Of a stretch of DNA of 64,000 nucleotides, positions 1 through 12,900 are shown piece after piece. The notes below the pieces were generated by a model, which was given only the letters and a program-made list of their open reading frames with translations, searched no databases and was not told the DNA's origin. How positions within the stretch are numbered: the first letter of the stretch is position 1; each line of letters starts with the position of its first letter. The position numbers were made by a program, and so were the translations under genes. This DNA is from Pectinophora gossypiella (Eukaryota; Arthropoda; Insecta; Lepidoptera; Gelechiidae): positions 24,027,700-24,091,699 of the forward strand of contig NC_065433.1 in NCBI RefSeq assembly GCF_024362695.1, written 5' to 3'.

Positions 1-771
1 ATGTCTTTTTATTGTCGATAAAAAAGAAGAACGACCCTTATAAGGTCTGTTATATATTCCAGTGTTTTGATATCGTAGTTACCAGGTTATTGAAGTAATA
101 AGTAAGCTAGAAAAGACGGTCAACACTACAGTAATCACTGTGAGGCACTTACAGGGTTTTGCTGGTTGCGTCGACTTCAGAATTTAGATTCTAACATTGT
201 ATTCGGCAAACTATTACGTTTTACCTTTTCAGATTTAGGATCAGATTTTTTTTATTAGAAAATACGTTTTGTGTACCATGACATCCAATGTCCATTGCAG
301 CTGGTACGTCAACGGGACCGGTACAACAAATTTTGACAAGCAAAATGAATTTTCATTTCCCTTACGTATTCAGTGGTCTGTCGAACATTCTGGACATTCA
401 TTTCATGTCATGTTGATATTTTGTTTAAAAGACATTAATCAATGAATTCGTGTTTTTTTTATTGCTATGAGTACATTTATTTGAACCTCAAATATATTTT
501 TGTTGTCGAACTGCTATTTTTGACAGCTCCCGTTTAATTAAATATGAAGCCTTGAATCTCGTAGAATTTTTGTAACAACAAACATTTATTGGAAATGAAA
601 AACGTTAATTGATTGCCCAGGTTATGTTTGGTTTTTGTTGGTATATCTACTCTATATTCAGATAATATATTCATATTTATATGTGATATAGAATGTGTGT
701 TCCTTAAACATATATGATGTAGGAGGGATAATGGTTAAAGCTTGTGACTTTACTGATTTGTTCGTTTGCAG
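1..771 (+). other. 3' end of an upstream osa intron
   Basis: AT-rich sequence with no coding exon that I can support. It ends in a usable acceptor (ttcgtttgcag at 761-771). The intron's 5' donor lies outside the window. Confidence 0.7.
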
Positions 772-936
772 CCACCTCGAGGTTACGGAGGGCCCCCTTA
801 CGGTTCAGGCGCTCCAGGAGGGCCTCAACAGCCCCCTGCCGGCTACGGTCCTCCAGGGTCCTACCCTCAGAGGTACCCGCCACCGCCGGGGCCTCCGGGC
901 GCGCCCAATAATCGCCCACCCTTCTCACCTCATCAG
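772..936 (+). CDS. osa: osa coding exon 1 of window (Pro/Gly/Tyr-rich)
   Basis: Acceptor ttcgtttgcag ends at 771; donor GTCAGT starts at 937. The exon is 165 nt, 55 codons, phase 0 at both ends. It encodes a low-complexity Pro/Gly/Tyr segment starting PPRGYGGPPYGSG and ending RPPFSPHQ. This is the composition expected of the disordered N-terminal half of Osa/ARID1. The sharp rise in GC and third-position G/C against the flanking AT-rich intron supports a real exon. The open frame continues to about 1023, but the donor and the change in composition put the exon end at 936. Confidence 0.9.
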
Positions 937-3900
937 GTCAGTGACACTGCATTTACATACTATACGATTTTTCCGATAATGAGACTTGATAGTGGTATAA
1001 CATTCACAAACGTTTCCCCCTAGCACTGTTGTTTATGGCGTAAGTGCCTTTGAAACTGCTGCAAATTGTTACAAAGAGTATAATAATTTATTAGTTAAAG
1101 ATCATCTACCAATAATATCATCCAATCAATATTCATTCCATAAACAGTTGCAGGGGAATTAAAATTATTTCATTTGAAGATATGTTTAGTTTCACTATTA
1201 TTGAATGGTAATACTTCTAGTTTCCTTGATCAAAGATATATTTACTACAAGTTCATTTATTTCCATTGCAATAGTCATTTTTAGCCCATTCAGTCTATTT
1301 CAGACTCAGCGTAGGTTTTCTGCGCGTCAATAACAAATGTGTTTTCTAAGTTGTATAAAGGATTCTAAGAAAAGCCCCCATTGTCGTTGTACAATATCAT
1401 TCAGGGCCACGTTTACAACTGTTTGTATACATTTCTCCCAATGTTTACGTATAAAGCTCGTGCATAATACAAAATCAATCGGTTTTTATTATAGTAAACT
1501 GAACAAGTTCTGTAGTACGCTCAGTAGTCGACCATAATCTTAAGATTATATTATTACCAGCTATGTAATCCGTAATCTGAAGTGAAACTGATGATGACGT
1601 TCGTTGTAATTACTACTTTACTAGTGTATTGTGCGCGGGCTGTCTAACCCGCATCAAGCCAGGCGCCGTTCCTAAAAACTGCATCCATACTCAACTCGAG
1701 AACAGATAGATCGCACATAAAAAAAAACTATATCGCCAAAAATAAAGCTGTCGAGTTATTATTACTCGGACTATCCTGAAAACATTGGTACGAATCTTAA
1801 ACCTTTTTTATTTTTGATTTCTATAGGTATAAGGGTGGATATCGTGTTTATTAACTTCGCAACAATTTTAATTCTTTTAAAGTAACTTTTTAATGAAGTC
1901 ATTTGACTTGCTATTGTTTGTTCGATAAAGTAAAATATTTTTTTATGTTGATTTGTGGGAATGTTTTTTCATTGAATTTTGAACTTCAGTTTATGTAGGT
2001 AACAATATTAGGCTTCTTCTTCTTAAAGTGGGTTATGAACTTATGAGTTTATAAGGCTACTTGTGTCACGGTTAATATTAGCGGCCACTGAAATCGTACA
2101 TGTAACGACTACATAATTATTAATTAGTGGCTTCCGAAATACGGAATTATAATACTATTCAAAGAATCAGGTGATGTAGTCTGCAATGTTTTGTCAAAGC
2201 CAATCAAAGGAAACTCATACAAAATTATTTTGACAATTCATCGGGACTCGAGGACAACCAGAGCGGAAGCCGAACGCTCTAACCACTAGACCATGGAGGC
2301 TGTTAGTGTTATACGGTGACACCAGTATTAAGCTTCTTTTATAGGACAGAAAGGTAGCGAATCTGAAGATAACTTGCAAGTGCTTGCTTATATCACAAGT
2401 TTCGTCATAATCTTGCGTCGTAGAACAAATTACTGGCACCTGAATTTGATTTTTGGTAAAGGTAGTTCTTGAACTGTCCGCACGGGATTTCTGCCACGTT
2501 GATGCCATTCTGGCTATGTTGCCTACCCGATCAACAACCAGCAAAGTTGCCGTGGGAACACCTACCAACGTGAAAATACGCAGTATACTATGTAGTGGAG
2601 AACAATTAGAAAGTAAGAATTTCGCTTGTGCCCGTAGATTTCGTTAAAAATATCTGAAAATTTAATATTCAAACTAGACTTGCAACGAATATTCAGCCTA
2701 TTCGGTTACTTTTACTTTAGTAGTTTTTGTTGTAGTGAGATAACTGGTAAAATAAAACACTATATTGATTTACTATAATATCATATTTTACTGATAATTA
2801 TTAAAGTTAAGTACGGTGTATTGTCGTTAAGTTAGGTGGTAGAGTATGCTCCATAACCCCTCCGGTTGATTGAGGGGAGGCCTGTGCCCAGCAGTGGGAC
2901 GTATATAGGCTGTTTATGTTATGTAATTATTAAAGTTGTCATTGTTAATTTCTGTGTTAAGAACTTTAAAAAAATAAAAAGTAGATTTAGTAAATGTTAT
3001 TTGAATCCTCGTACGCAAAATTTAGAAGAGGAAGACTAGTGCAGAATGACCAGTACAAGCTTTGAATTAAATTTATTTTTAGTAAAGTAAATTCGTATAA
3101 AATAATAAATCAATGATGAGTGCCAGTTAAATACTGGCTATAGTTTTTAAAAGCCAAATATTATTTACAGCATTAATAACGTTTATTCACGAGTCACATT
3201 GTAATTTCTTTTAAAATTGGATGTCAAGCACGTTTGAAGGGGTGACAGTTTGTAACATCGGTTTTTAAGCCTAGCCATGGGCCATTATTTGTTTGTAATT
3301 TCCCAGCAAAATGTTTACCCACATTAGTCTATAGTTGTTGATCGAAATAGGCACGCGTAGTACTAATATTATGCCTACTGTGTGTGTTTGTGGTTTGTTG
3401 GTAAAGAATGGGACTTTACCGCAGCGACGACGGAGCAGTCGATCGACGTGTCTTTTTGCACAGAGATAGTTTCAGGCTACTTTATTTCCAGGAAAAATGC
3501 TACTGATCATTTGCACGTTTCCTGTGAGGTAGATTTGGAAAACTACGTTGTTTTTCCTTACAGTCAAACGAGAGCGAGGTAATACAAATAACATTTACGT
3601 AGGCGAAGACAACTGCCCACAACTAAACTCTTTTACCTTATTTGTACTCGCTGTTTGTTAATCGATAAGTATAAGTGACGTCAAATACATAATTAATTCA
3701 TGCTCTTACGCAGTAAATCTATGCACAGAATCTAAAATTAACATATTATAAAAATAAACTGTTCATCACTATCCTATTTCCAGCTTTAGTCTTAAAAGTA
3801 TTTTTATAAAATCTTTTACAATTTTCCTTACAAATCCTATAAGTAAACGTAGAAGTAAATGCAAGCCAATTAGTAGTGATTGGATCTATTCACTGAAAGT

Positions 3901-6900
3901 AAAGTATCAGGATTATTATAGTATTAAGTCCTTTTTTCTACCTTGTTTTCTTTCATTCTTTTTTTAGTCTTAGTGGGATAACGATTCCTGGTCGCTACAG
4001 TCGGTTATCTTTAATATTTTTTTCTACCATTTGTGTAATTTACCAGATTCCATTTAGATCGAAATCTTGCATAATATGTAGGTATTCAAATTAACGCAAT
4101 ACCAATTTTTGATTTTAAATATATCAATACGCACCGCAAATACTTTGAACTAATTAAATGGCTTTCGTATAGATTACATTTAAATTAACAAAATGATCCA
4201 TTTGATAACTCAATTTCAATAAATACAATAGCCACTAATGCCACATAATTAATTATCAATGGAAGCTGCGCTGAGATGTATTCATCGGTATTTCATGGTT
4301 TTCATATTATATAGTTCGATTTTAATTAAAAACTTCATTAATATATTATTAATTTTGGAATTACAATATTGCATCTGTATTACACGAGCATAATTTTATA
4401 TAATATGAAAAAAATACAGGGTGTTAGTGACATCGTAACGAAAACTTTGATGGGTGATTCAGACCATGATTCTGAGTTGATATCAAGTGGAATATCCGTC
4501 GCAAAAGTATGAAACGGAAAATAATTTAAAGAGACACAAAAATTTTCATGAATTTTTCACTTAACAGGAAATTCCACTTGATATCATCTCAGAATCATGG
4601 TCTGAATCATCCCTCTCAGTTTTCGTTACGAAGTCACTAACACCCTATCTACTTGTATGTACTTGTACAGGCTGTAAGTGACATCGTAACGAATACTGAG
4701 GGTGATGGATGATTCAGACCATGATTCTGAGTTAATATCAAGTGAAATTTACCATCGCCAAAGTATAGAACTGAAAATAATTTTAAAAAGTTCATGAATT
4801 TTGCGACGGAAGATTTTCGACATGTCACAAGTAGATAGGGTGTCAGTGACTTCGTAACGAAAACTGAGGGCGATGATTCAGACCATGATTCTGAGATGAT
4901 ATCAAGTGGAATTTTCAGTCTGAAAATTCATGATTTTTTTTTTAAATTATGGTTTCAATCATCCCTCAAAGTTTTTGTTACGATGTCACTAACACCCTGT
5001 ATAACAGTGCATACATAGGGCAGGATGAACACAGTGTCACTAACATCACATGTCCATATGACACGTGTAATAAGGAGGATAGTTCTTTATAATGATTAGC
5101 TGATTTTGTTTGCCACTGCCAGGTTCGCCAACTGATGGGATTCCTGCTAATGTGTAAATTAGAGCGTAAAATGAGTAGCCACTTGTTTACGTTCAACAAT
5201 CGTTAATAAGGTGTTTTCTTTCACGAATCATGAAAAAATAGATTTGTTTTCTTACATAATATTATGTGCCGGCTTTGTTTAATGTTTAATGCCAAAATTT
5301 TAGCGAATGCAGTCTCTATACACTCTGAATTTACTGTGCAACGGAGTTCTGTGCTTTCTAAAATCACAGTGAAACAGTGTAGTTACTATAAACCAAATTA
5401 ATTAAGTTACATCGAATGAGGATCGACAAATTATTTCATTTTTAAACATCTGCGTAAATTATATTTACATAATATAATAACAGAGTTTGAGTATTGTCAA
5501 TTGAAACTTCGTCCTGCGCTGCCGCGCGTAGTGTGCGTGAGGTCATCTTACATCTTCGCGTACCTACCTTGTATATATTTAGATTCGGGAGGCTCCTACG
5601 CATAACTGAAAAAACATTTATAAGACCTATAAATATTATTTTTGTTTTCCCGAACAAATAAATCAATGCTTAAATAAAGCGTAGGAGCCTCCCGAATCTA
5701 AGCATTTACTAAGGAGGCCGCCCGTAGTAGTTACGGGGATATGTATGATGACGTCACCACCTCTCCCGTGGGCTAAAGATCACGCTACTTCAATGGCTTG
5801 TTTTAAAACTCAATAGCTTTATAAATACTCGACCGATTTTCGTCATTGAAAAAGTAATATCATTGGTTATCCGGAAATAATAACATGATTTAAAGTTTGA
5901 TCGATTTATTTTTACCCTTAATGATCCTCTGCTATTTCCTGCAACTTTTGTCCTCTCTAGTAATTCAATTACTTAATTATAAATATTATAAGTATGTAGT
6001 AATTACTCTTGGTATATAAATTCAGTTTAAAAAAAATAAAATTTATTACTTTGACCACGAAAGATAATCTATTATATTATGAATTGTTCATGTCATCTTT
6101 GTGTTTGGGTTCAAAATAACAATGCACATAATTATGTAACGCGGTGTTATTAGTCATATTGCGACGATCGCGTATTAATATGATCAGAGGTTAACGCCTC
6201 TCGGTCATTCAACTCTCCAAAAGTACATACTAATAGCAAGTTTAAAATAAACTAATGATACCTATCGTGTCAAAGTACAAGCACAAGAAAAAGATGTTTT
6301 AAAATTATATACAAGTCGAATGAGAGCAACTTTGCTCTCGGAAAATTGTGAATTGAACGCTCAACCGTTTCTCGTAGCTTCCTTACAAACTGTGACTTGT
6401 CGACTCTTGGAAGTTTCAATTCAAAAGTTCAGCTGACCGTCTGATTTATGCACAGGTGAAAGTTCAAATAAGTTTCTTACTACTTTGTACAAGGGTTTTT
6501 AGAATACTTATAATTTTATATTAGTTTAAAGATTGTCTTTTTGCTCAAAGAAACAAGTGCTGGAGGTACGATTCCACGTAGTGCTTTTCGAAGTTGAGGG
6601 TTGAAGAAGCGGTAAACATGAACTTTTGTGTTTTCTGAATTTCTTCCTCCAAAACATGTACTTCATATCCGTGGAGAAAATTTTTCTTTTGTGTTTATTT
6701 TACTTCATATTTTGTAAGATAATTAGAACGCTAAGTCCCAAGATACGGAGCCGTCTGTCTAATTGGATCACAATAGTATTTCAGGAATAGAAATTTGAAT
6801 AAAACATTAAAAATCATTATTAACATTTTTTAAAAGTAGACACTACGTTGCTTCGCCGTTACAAAATTTGGTGGAGATATCTTATTCTCTCGAACTCGGC

Positions 6901-9900
6901 GTTGGTATGACACGATTCATATTCAAGTCGAAAACTAAAGAGCCGGCTCGAACGCTTCTCAGAATCATTGAGCCGGCGGCGGCGCGACGGAGCCTCTTCC
7001 ACTCACGTGAACATAAACGTTCTATCATAGTTACTTAGCATCTTCATTCCCGAACACAGCTCTAAGCGCCTTACGCATAAGTTCTAACTTGGCTTGTGGA
7101 GGCTGGTGATTCGCTCGAATGACGTAAGCCGCTCCGCGCGCTCGCTGACGTAAGCTCGTTGTGCAACGGAGCCCGAGGTACGTTTTGAAGCATGGCTCTT
7201 GGAGCGAACTCGTGTAGAAATCGGTGTTAAGAAACGGTTCGACGGGGAACAAGGCCGTTTTGAAACCACGGGCAAATGTGGTTAGCTCTGAATCTAGTTC
7301 CAAAGGTTGTTTCTTTGGTACGTAAACGTAACTTCAGTAATTAAACTTGCTGATTCTGGATTTTCACATTAGATAATAATAATATTATGTTATGAATGTA
7401 ACACATAATATTCGAACTTATTCTGATACAAGAAACTCGCTCCACATGGCGAAAGATCACGTATCCACGCCATAATAAATGGATGTAATCAGTTTCTAGA
7501 AGCATAATGTTCTGAAACGTGAATAAATTGCATTCGTTTTTCATTTCATGAATGAAATCAATAAGTACTTTGAAAGTTTTTTGAACTCTTGACACAGATT
7601 TTGTGACGTTCACAATTACAGATACCTGGGTTTGAATAAAAATTAATTAAGAAAGTTACAGGGTTCGTTTTGTACATTAGTGACTAGTTCTATTAGAGTA
7701 TACTGTCACTACCGTACTCTCCCAGCATTTTGTGTTAGTGAGGGAAACACATCAATCAGTAAAGGGGTACTTTGTGGTGATCCAAAACTAATATTATACA
7801 TGTTATAAATGCGAAAGGAACTCTGTCTGTTACCTTTTCATGCTTAAACCGCTGAACCGATTTAAATGATATTCAGATAGTTATGAGTCCTAGGTAAGAA
7901 CACAAGATAGTTTTTATCTCGGATATCACCCCTTAAGGGGATGAAGAGGGGATTGAAAAACTTGTTGCGCGAGATAGACGAAGTCTACGCGGACAGAGTC
8001 GCGGGCGGAAAACTAGTACTTTCATACTTTGTCTTCCAAGAAATGTTTGTCGGCATCGACAACATGTACTTACACGCATAGACATCACACAACTTGGACA
8101 GAAGCTGCTTGTTTGATTGGCAATAAGTGTGCTTGTAGTTACAGTAGTTTGTTAGTAGTTCGATACTTTGTTGTATGTTGTGTAGTTTGGTCCTATTTGT
8201 AGCAATACGAAGGTGGGTGTGCCCGTGAACCTATAAAGGGGTAGGAGGGATCTTGTAGGAGTATTGCCGGCACAGCTCGACACCCGCATCCGGGTGCAAT
8301 GAATGCGACGACGGTTTCAAGGGCGCGCCTCAGGTGATGACGTACGCGTACCCCACCGCCACCCACCGGCTCCCGCGGGGTTCCGGCACCCACCTAATAA
8401 TGCACGTCTACGCCCTGTCTGCCGCGTCCGCACTCGTTGCAACCTTCACTGCTCTCGGGGAGACCCCCTTTTGCACCTAAGGGGTGTGGACTGTAAAAAA
8501 CAAAGTACCCACCACAGCGCATCGCACGTGACGAGCCTTACGAAAAACCGCAGCTCAACAATACAAGCAGCTTCTCGACACAACCTAAAACAGGTTACGT
8601 GTAACTAATACTAGTGAACTACAAATGACCTGTCTAAATCGATCGTCTTTCTGTCCGCACGTTGGCTCGAAAGTCTGACAAGTCACAATTAAGAATGAGC
8701 TGTCAGTTTGGATCACGTTGATAACTCTTTAATTATCATAATAATAGTGGAAGCATACGGGTGGGGGCGACCCCGTCAGCTGAGCGAAAACGAAAGTAAA
8801 CAGAACTCGGTCAAAGGGTCTGTACTCACCTACCCGCAATATTTATGTGGGTACGAGGGGGGTACCCCACACCCAATCCTGTCTCCCTCCTTTGATGGAT
8901 TGGTCGGCGACTGGCGCGAAAGTTCGACTAAAACTCGCTGAATTCGAATGCCAGGCATTAGTCTCGATTTCCTTCTATCCTCCGCGCGACAAACTTTTAT
9001 CACGAAATTATAATTCAGCGAAAGTTCTCAGAATTTTTCGTGTTTTGTTTTGGGCGCGGACATCCTGCCACCTTACCCATCCCCCTGCTTTCAAAGTTAG
9101 TCGGGTGACATGGATTGTTAAATAAAATTATATCTTACCAATTTTTGTTTTGAGAAAACATCTTTTCAAATCATAATATTTGAGTCCTGTTTGTTAGGAA
9201 ATTGCGTATAGATAGTTGTACGCTGTGGTAATAAGCGAATTTGGTAGAGCTAATTAGAGTAACGTCAGGTACGGTTGCAGTGATCGCAAAGCGTGGAGCA
9301 GTGCGACGGTGGAGCAATGACAATAATATCCGGCAGCACCGTATAGGCTGTGGTATCGGCTTTGAGGCTAAATGAAGCGCTGCATATCCAATTACGTTTG
9401 ATACCCCCACAGTATAACGTTCGAGGCCAAAACCCCATTAAGAACCAAACACTTGTATAGCTTATTACCCTCTGGTAGATTGGGATGTAGTAGCGTACTG
9501 AAATTAGTATCCCGACGTGTCAGGTGGCTCCTGCTAAATACAATATACACAATATGTTTTCGCGCTAATATATTATCGCGTTATAGAAGTATACGTTTGA
9601 TACTTATACGTAGCTTAGTTTATTCAAATAATGTATACTAAACTCTTATAAATTGAACACGCACTGTAAAAAGAAAGAACCCATACAAATACCAATACAC
9701 CTTGTTAAGACCCGCAAGGTTGGTAAATAACATGCTTATGTAACAACACATTTTGTTCCGCAAACAAAAAAAAACAAAACCGGTAACACATGCCGTTATA
9801 ATTATTTAAATGCCTTGTAATTATGTAATCGTCCTATTATCAAGAGCAATACACATTACACGTTAATATTGTGTAGGTAGGTCGCGAGCAAAATGACGCC

Positions 9901-12900
9901 TCATTTTATACAATGATCGGTTATTAGGAAGGGTGGTTGGATATGAAAAGTGAATGACTCGAGTTGACCCGGATTGTTTCAATATGAGGGCAGCTTATTT
10001 GTAGCCTTGGAACGTGACGTGGAAAGTGACTGCGGCGAGAAAGCACTACGATTGATGCAACCAGTCTGCAATCCTCGCCGATTTGTGTCGAGGACGCCTC
10101 TGGCCTTGCTTGCTGTTAGATATGACGTTATGGACTCGCCCTCCAATCAATGAATGGAATCAAACTGTGAATATGACTCACCTTAAACCAAGTTCAGGCT
10201 AGGGAAATGTTAAGAATAGCACAGCTACAACTACAACTGTTTGGAACTAAGAGTTAATACTCGTAATTTCGTAAACAGTAGTTTATTTTAGTCTTATAAT
10301 AATAGTAATGACTGAAATGAACCTTGGCACGACAATAACATAGCATGTCTATCGTAGTTTCGTTCTTTTGTCAATTTTAGATAGGTGACCAGGCGTCCCC
10401 GGAACGTTAAAATGTGTTGGTGGTGGTTTCGTTATAGGCACCTAGGTGGAGGCATAGACGCGTTGCAATGCACTCGTTGGCAAGTAAACGGGTGTGCATA
10501 ATGGATGCTCGGTCAAGGCCGACCGTGGCCGCCGACCTGTACTGCACGTGCTTGATTGTTCTATACTTAGTAATTGTGTGCGTACGCCACGCTAAACGGG
10601 AAATTAATGTTACACACTCGACATTATATTCTTAACTCCTGCAACTCCTGGCAAAATTTTACTACACGCCTCAATATTAAATAAACAGAAAACCTACTAG
10701 CCCTAACTTCAATGTTCACGTTCAAGTTTCTTTGCTGCTATGACCGTGAAAGTTCAAAACTGAAACCGCTCAACTGCAGAGAAAGTACTCCGAATAACGT
10801 TGGAAAATCATTTTGGTTTTAGAAAAGGAAAACTGTGTAAGAAGTTTGCGTACGCTCTCGACATAAGAAAATCAAGAAGCAGAAACTTTGATAACACATG
10901 AATATTGTCGCGGGATTTGGACTTTGTTTCTCATTAAACAAACCTGTTTTGTGTTCCAAATATTCAAAGAAAAGTGTGCGAGATTCTTTACAACTTTTAC
11001 TGGGCAATTCTGCTATCGTTTAATGGAATTAGGTCATTCGGAGAAGTTTGGGGTGGATGGAGTGTATAATAAAAATGTAATTAGAGTGGGCGTGTTCCCG
11101 ACGCGATCGGAGTCACGGCCAAGGACACGCTTTGTCGACTACGATTAATCGAGTGCTCTCATTCGGAACTGATTGTCAGCCGATCGCGCTCCTTACTGAT
11201 CCATGTCATTATCTACTTGATATTGTCTCGAATCATAATTGTTATCAATGCCTTTTGCACATTTTATACACACACTTCTTTCCCTCACTTTGATTTATTA
11301 GATAGCTTAATAACGATCATTACTAATGTAGGTATTTATTGCAATATCGATTAATAACTATTAATAGCTGTTGCGGATTAGTAACAACATATTATATTTA
11401 TCTTAGCTTTGTTGTTTTGTAAGCCATATGCGGACGATGATGATAACAAAGCTAGAAAAATTGCCGCAAGATCGTTCGCCGAAAACCATGAGGGCCGGGT
11501 GCTAAGGTAAAAGGGATGCCTTTGCCCAACATTAGGACCAGGCTAGAACATTTTTTATTAGAACTACTACTACTATTCGTCTCTGTCTACCCCTTCGGGG
11601 ATACAGGCGTGATACTACTATGTTCTTTGAGAAAATGAAATGTATTAATGTACAATCTTCGACAGGGCTATGAGCGCGGCGGTTCTCCGCAGCCACAGAA
11701 CCAGCCGGCGGGCGCACCGAGCCCCGGCGCCGCACAGAGCGCCCCGGGGCCCATGTCGCCCACGCAAGACGCCCAGCATATGCCGACACACGGCTCGCAA
11801 CCGCAACACCAGGTAACACCGTTTATCATAGCCCAAACTATTTCTGTCTTGACTTTTCTCAGATTTGCCTCGGATTGTATTCACTACTTCATCAGACAAA
11901 AGGGGTTGGGGACTATGACCCGGTTCAAAATGGGCCGTTAGCGATAAGCGCTGAAAGAAGGAAATTATAACCCAACAGTAATATGGGCCTAAGCCATGGT
12001 ATAAGAAAACCAGGTACGCTCAATCCTATGACAAGCCGCCATTGCTAGCCCTTTGTTGACGTAAGTCTAACCATTCAATTAGTATCTCCAAAATTCCAAG
12101 GCCATAAACTTTATTATTGAAAATTAAGTGAATTACTGACATGACTCTGAATTTATTTAATTATTATTACTTGTCACATATATAAATAACATTAAAACTG
12201 TAAGTAAAACTTTTACTAAAACTTAAAAATTTCCTTGCAAAGTAAATATAAAAACATTGCTTGTGGGTAATTTATTTTTTAAGAAATGGCAATGCAGGGC
12301 GGGACGACGTCAGCTGGGTTAACCTTGAAATGTTAGCTGTCACTTTTGAGCATACCTGGTTTTCTTATACTATGATCTAAGCTTGATACGTAGAACCAGT
12401 TAATGAATTCTGACATAATACATCTTATTTTTCTAGCTTTGTTATCTTAACCAGAAAACACTACTCCTAGTCCAAAGTTCCATTGCTAATGTCGTGTAGG
12501 GCGATTAGAGAAACAAATCAGAATGTTCCGACGTAATTATCAAAGATAAACTTGTTTTTGGCAATGGGCAATGGGCAATTTCATATTTTTTTATTACACG
12601 TCTTTTTGCAAGATGTTATGGTTGAGGAGAAGATATGGAAACAAACTCTAGCAACACACGTTTAAAAACCTGGATGACTTAAAGGCGATGATGACCTAAA
12701 CCCTGCGTAATGATTGACGATTGTGGTAATAATTGTAATCTATCTTAAACAAATGGCTACGAAGGTAATGACTTTGGGTTTTATATAGATCTAAAGTGAA
12801 TAGCCTAGTTAACATAAGTAACAAAAGGCAAGGTCATTCCATATTTAGAATTTGTGTACTGCCCATAATTTGAGCTCGTTAAGTCTTCGGATTCTATAAA

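Larger units (their letters stand above)
937..11665 (+). other. osa intron (10.7 kb), repeat-bearing
   Basis: Mostly AT-rich with no supported coding exon. Repeats listed separately lie at 2238-2300, 2841-2930, 4417-4999, 5579-5701, 7787-8019 and 11470-11625. Stretches at about 8190-8480 and 8750-9100 are more GC-rich and contain only short chance ORFs; they may be decayed repeats. I see nothing definable at 5710-7780 or 9130-11450. Confidence 0.75.

Noticed and set aside
2238..2300. Functional tRNA gene
   Set aside because: A box is good, but acceptor and T stems do not pair and the anticodon arm is unclear; a SINE head is more likely.
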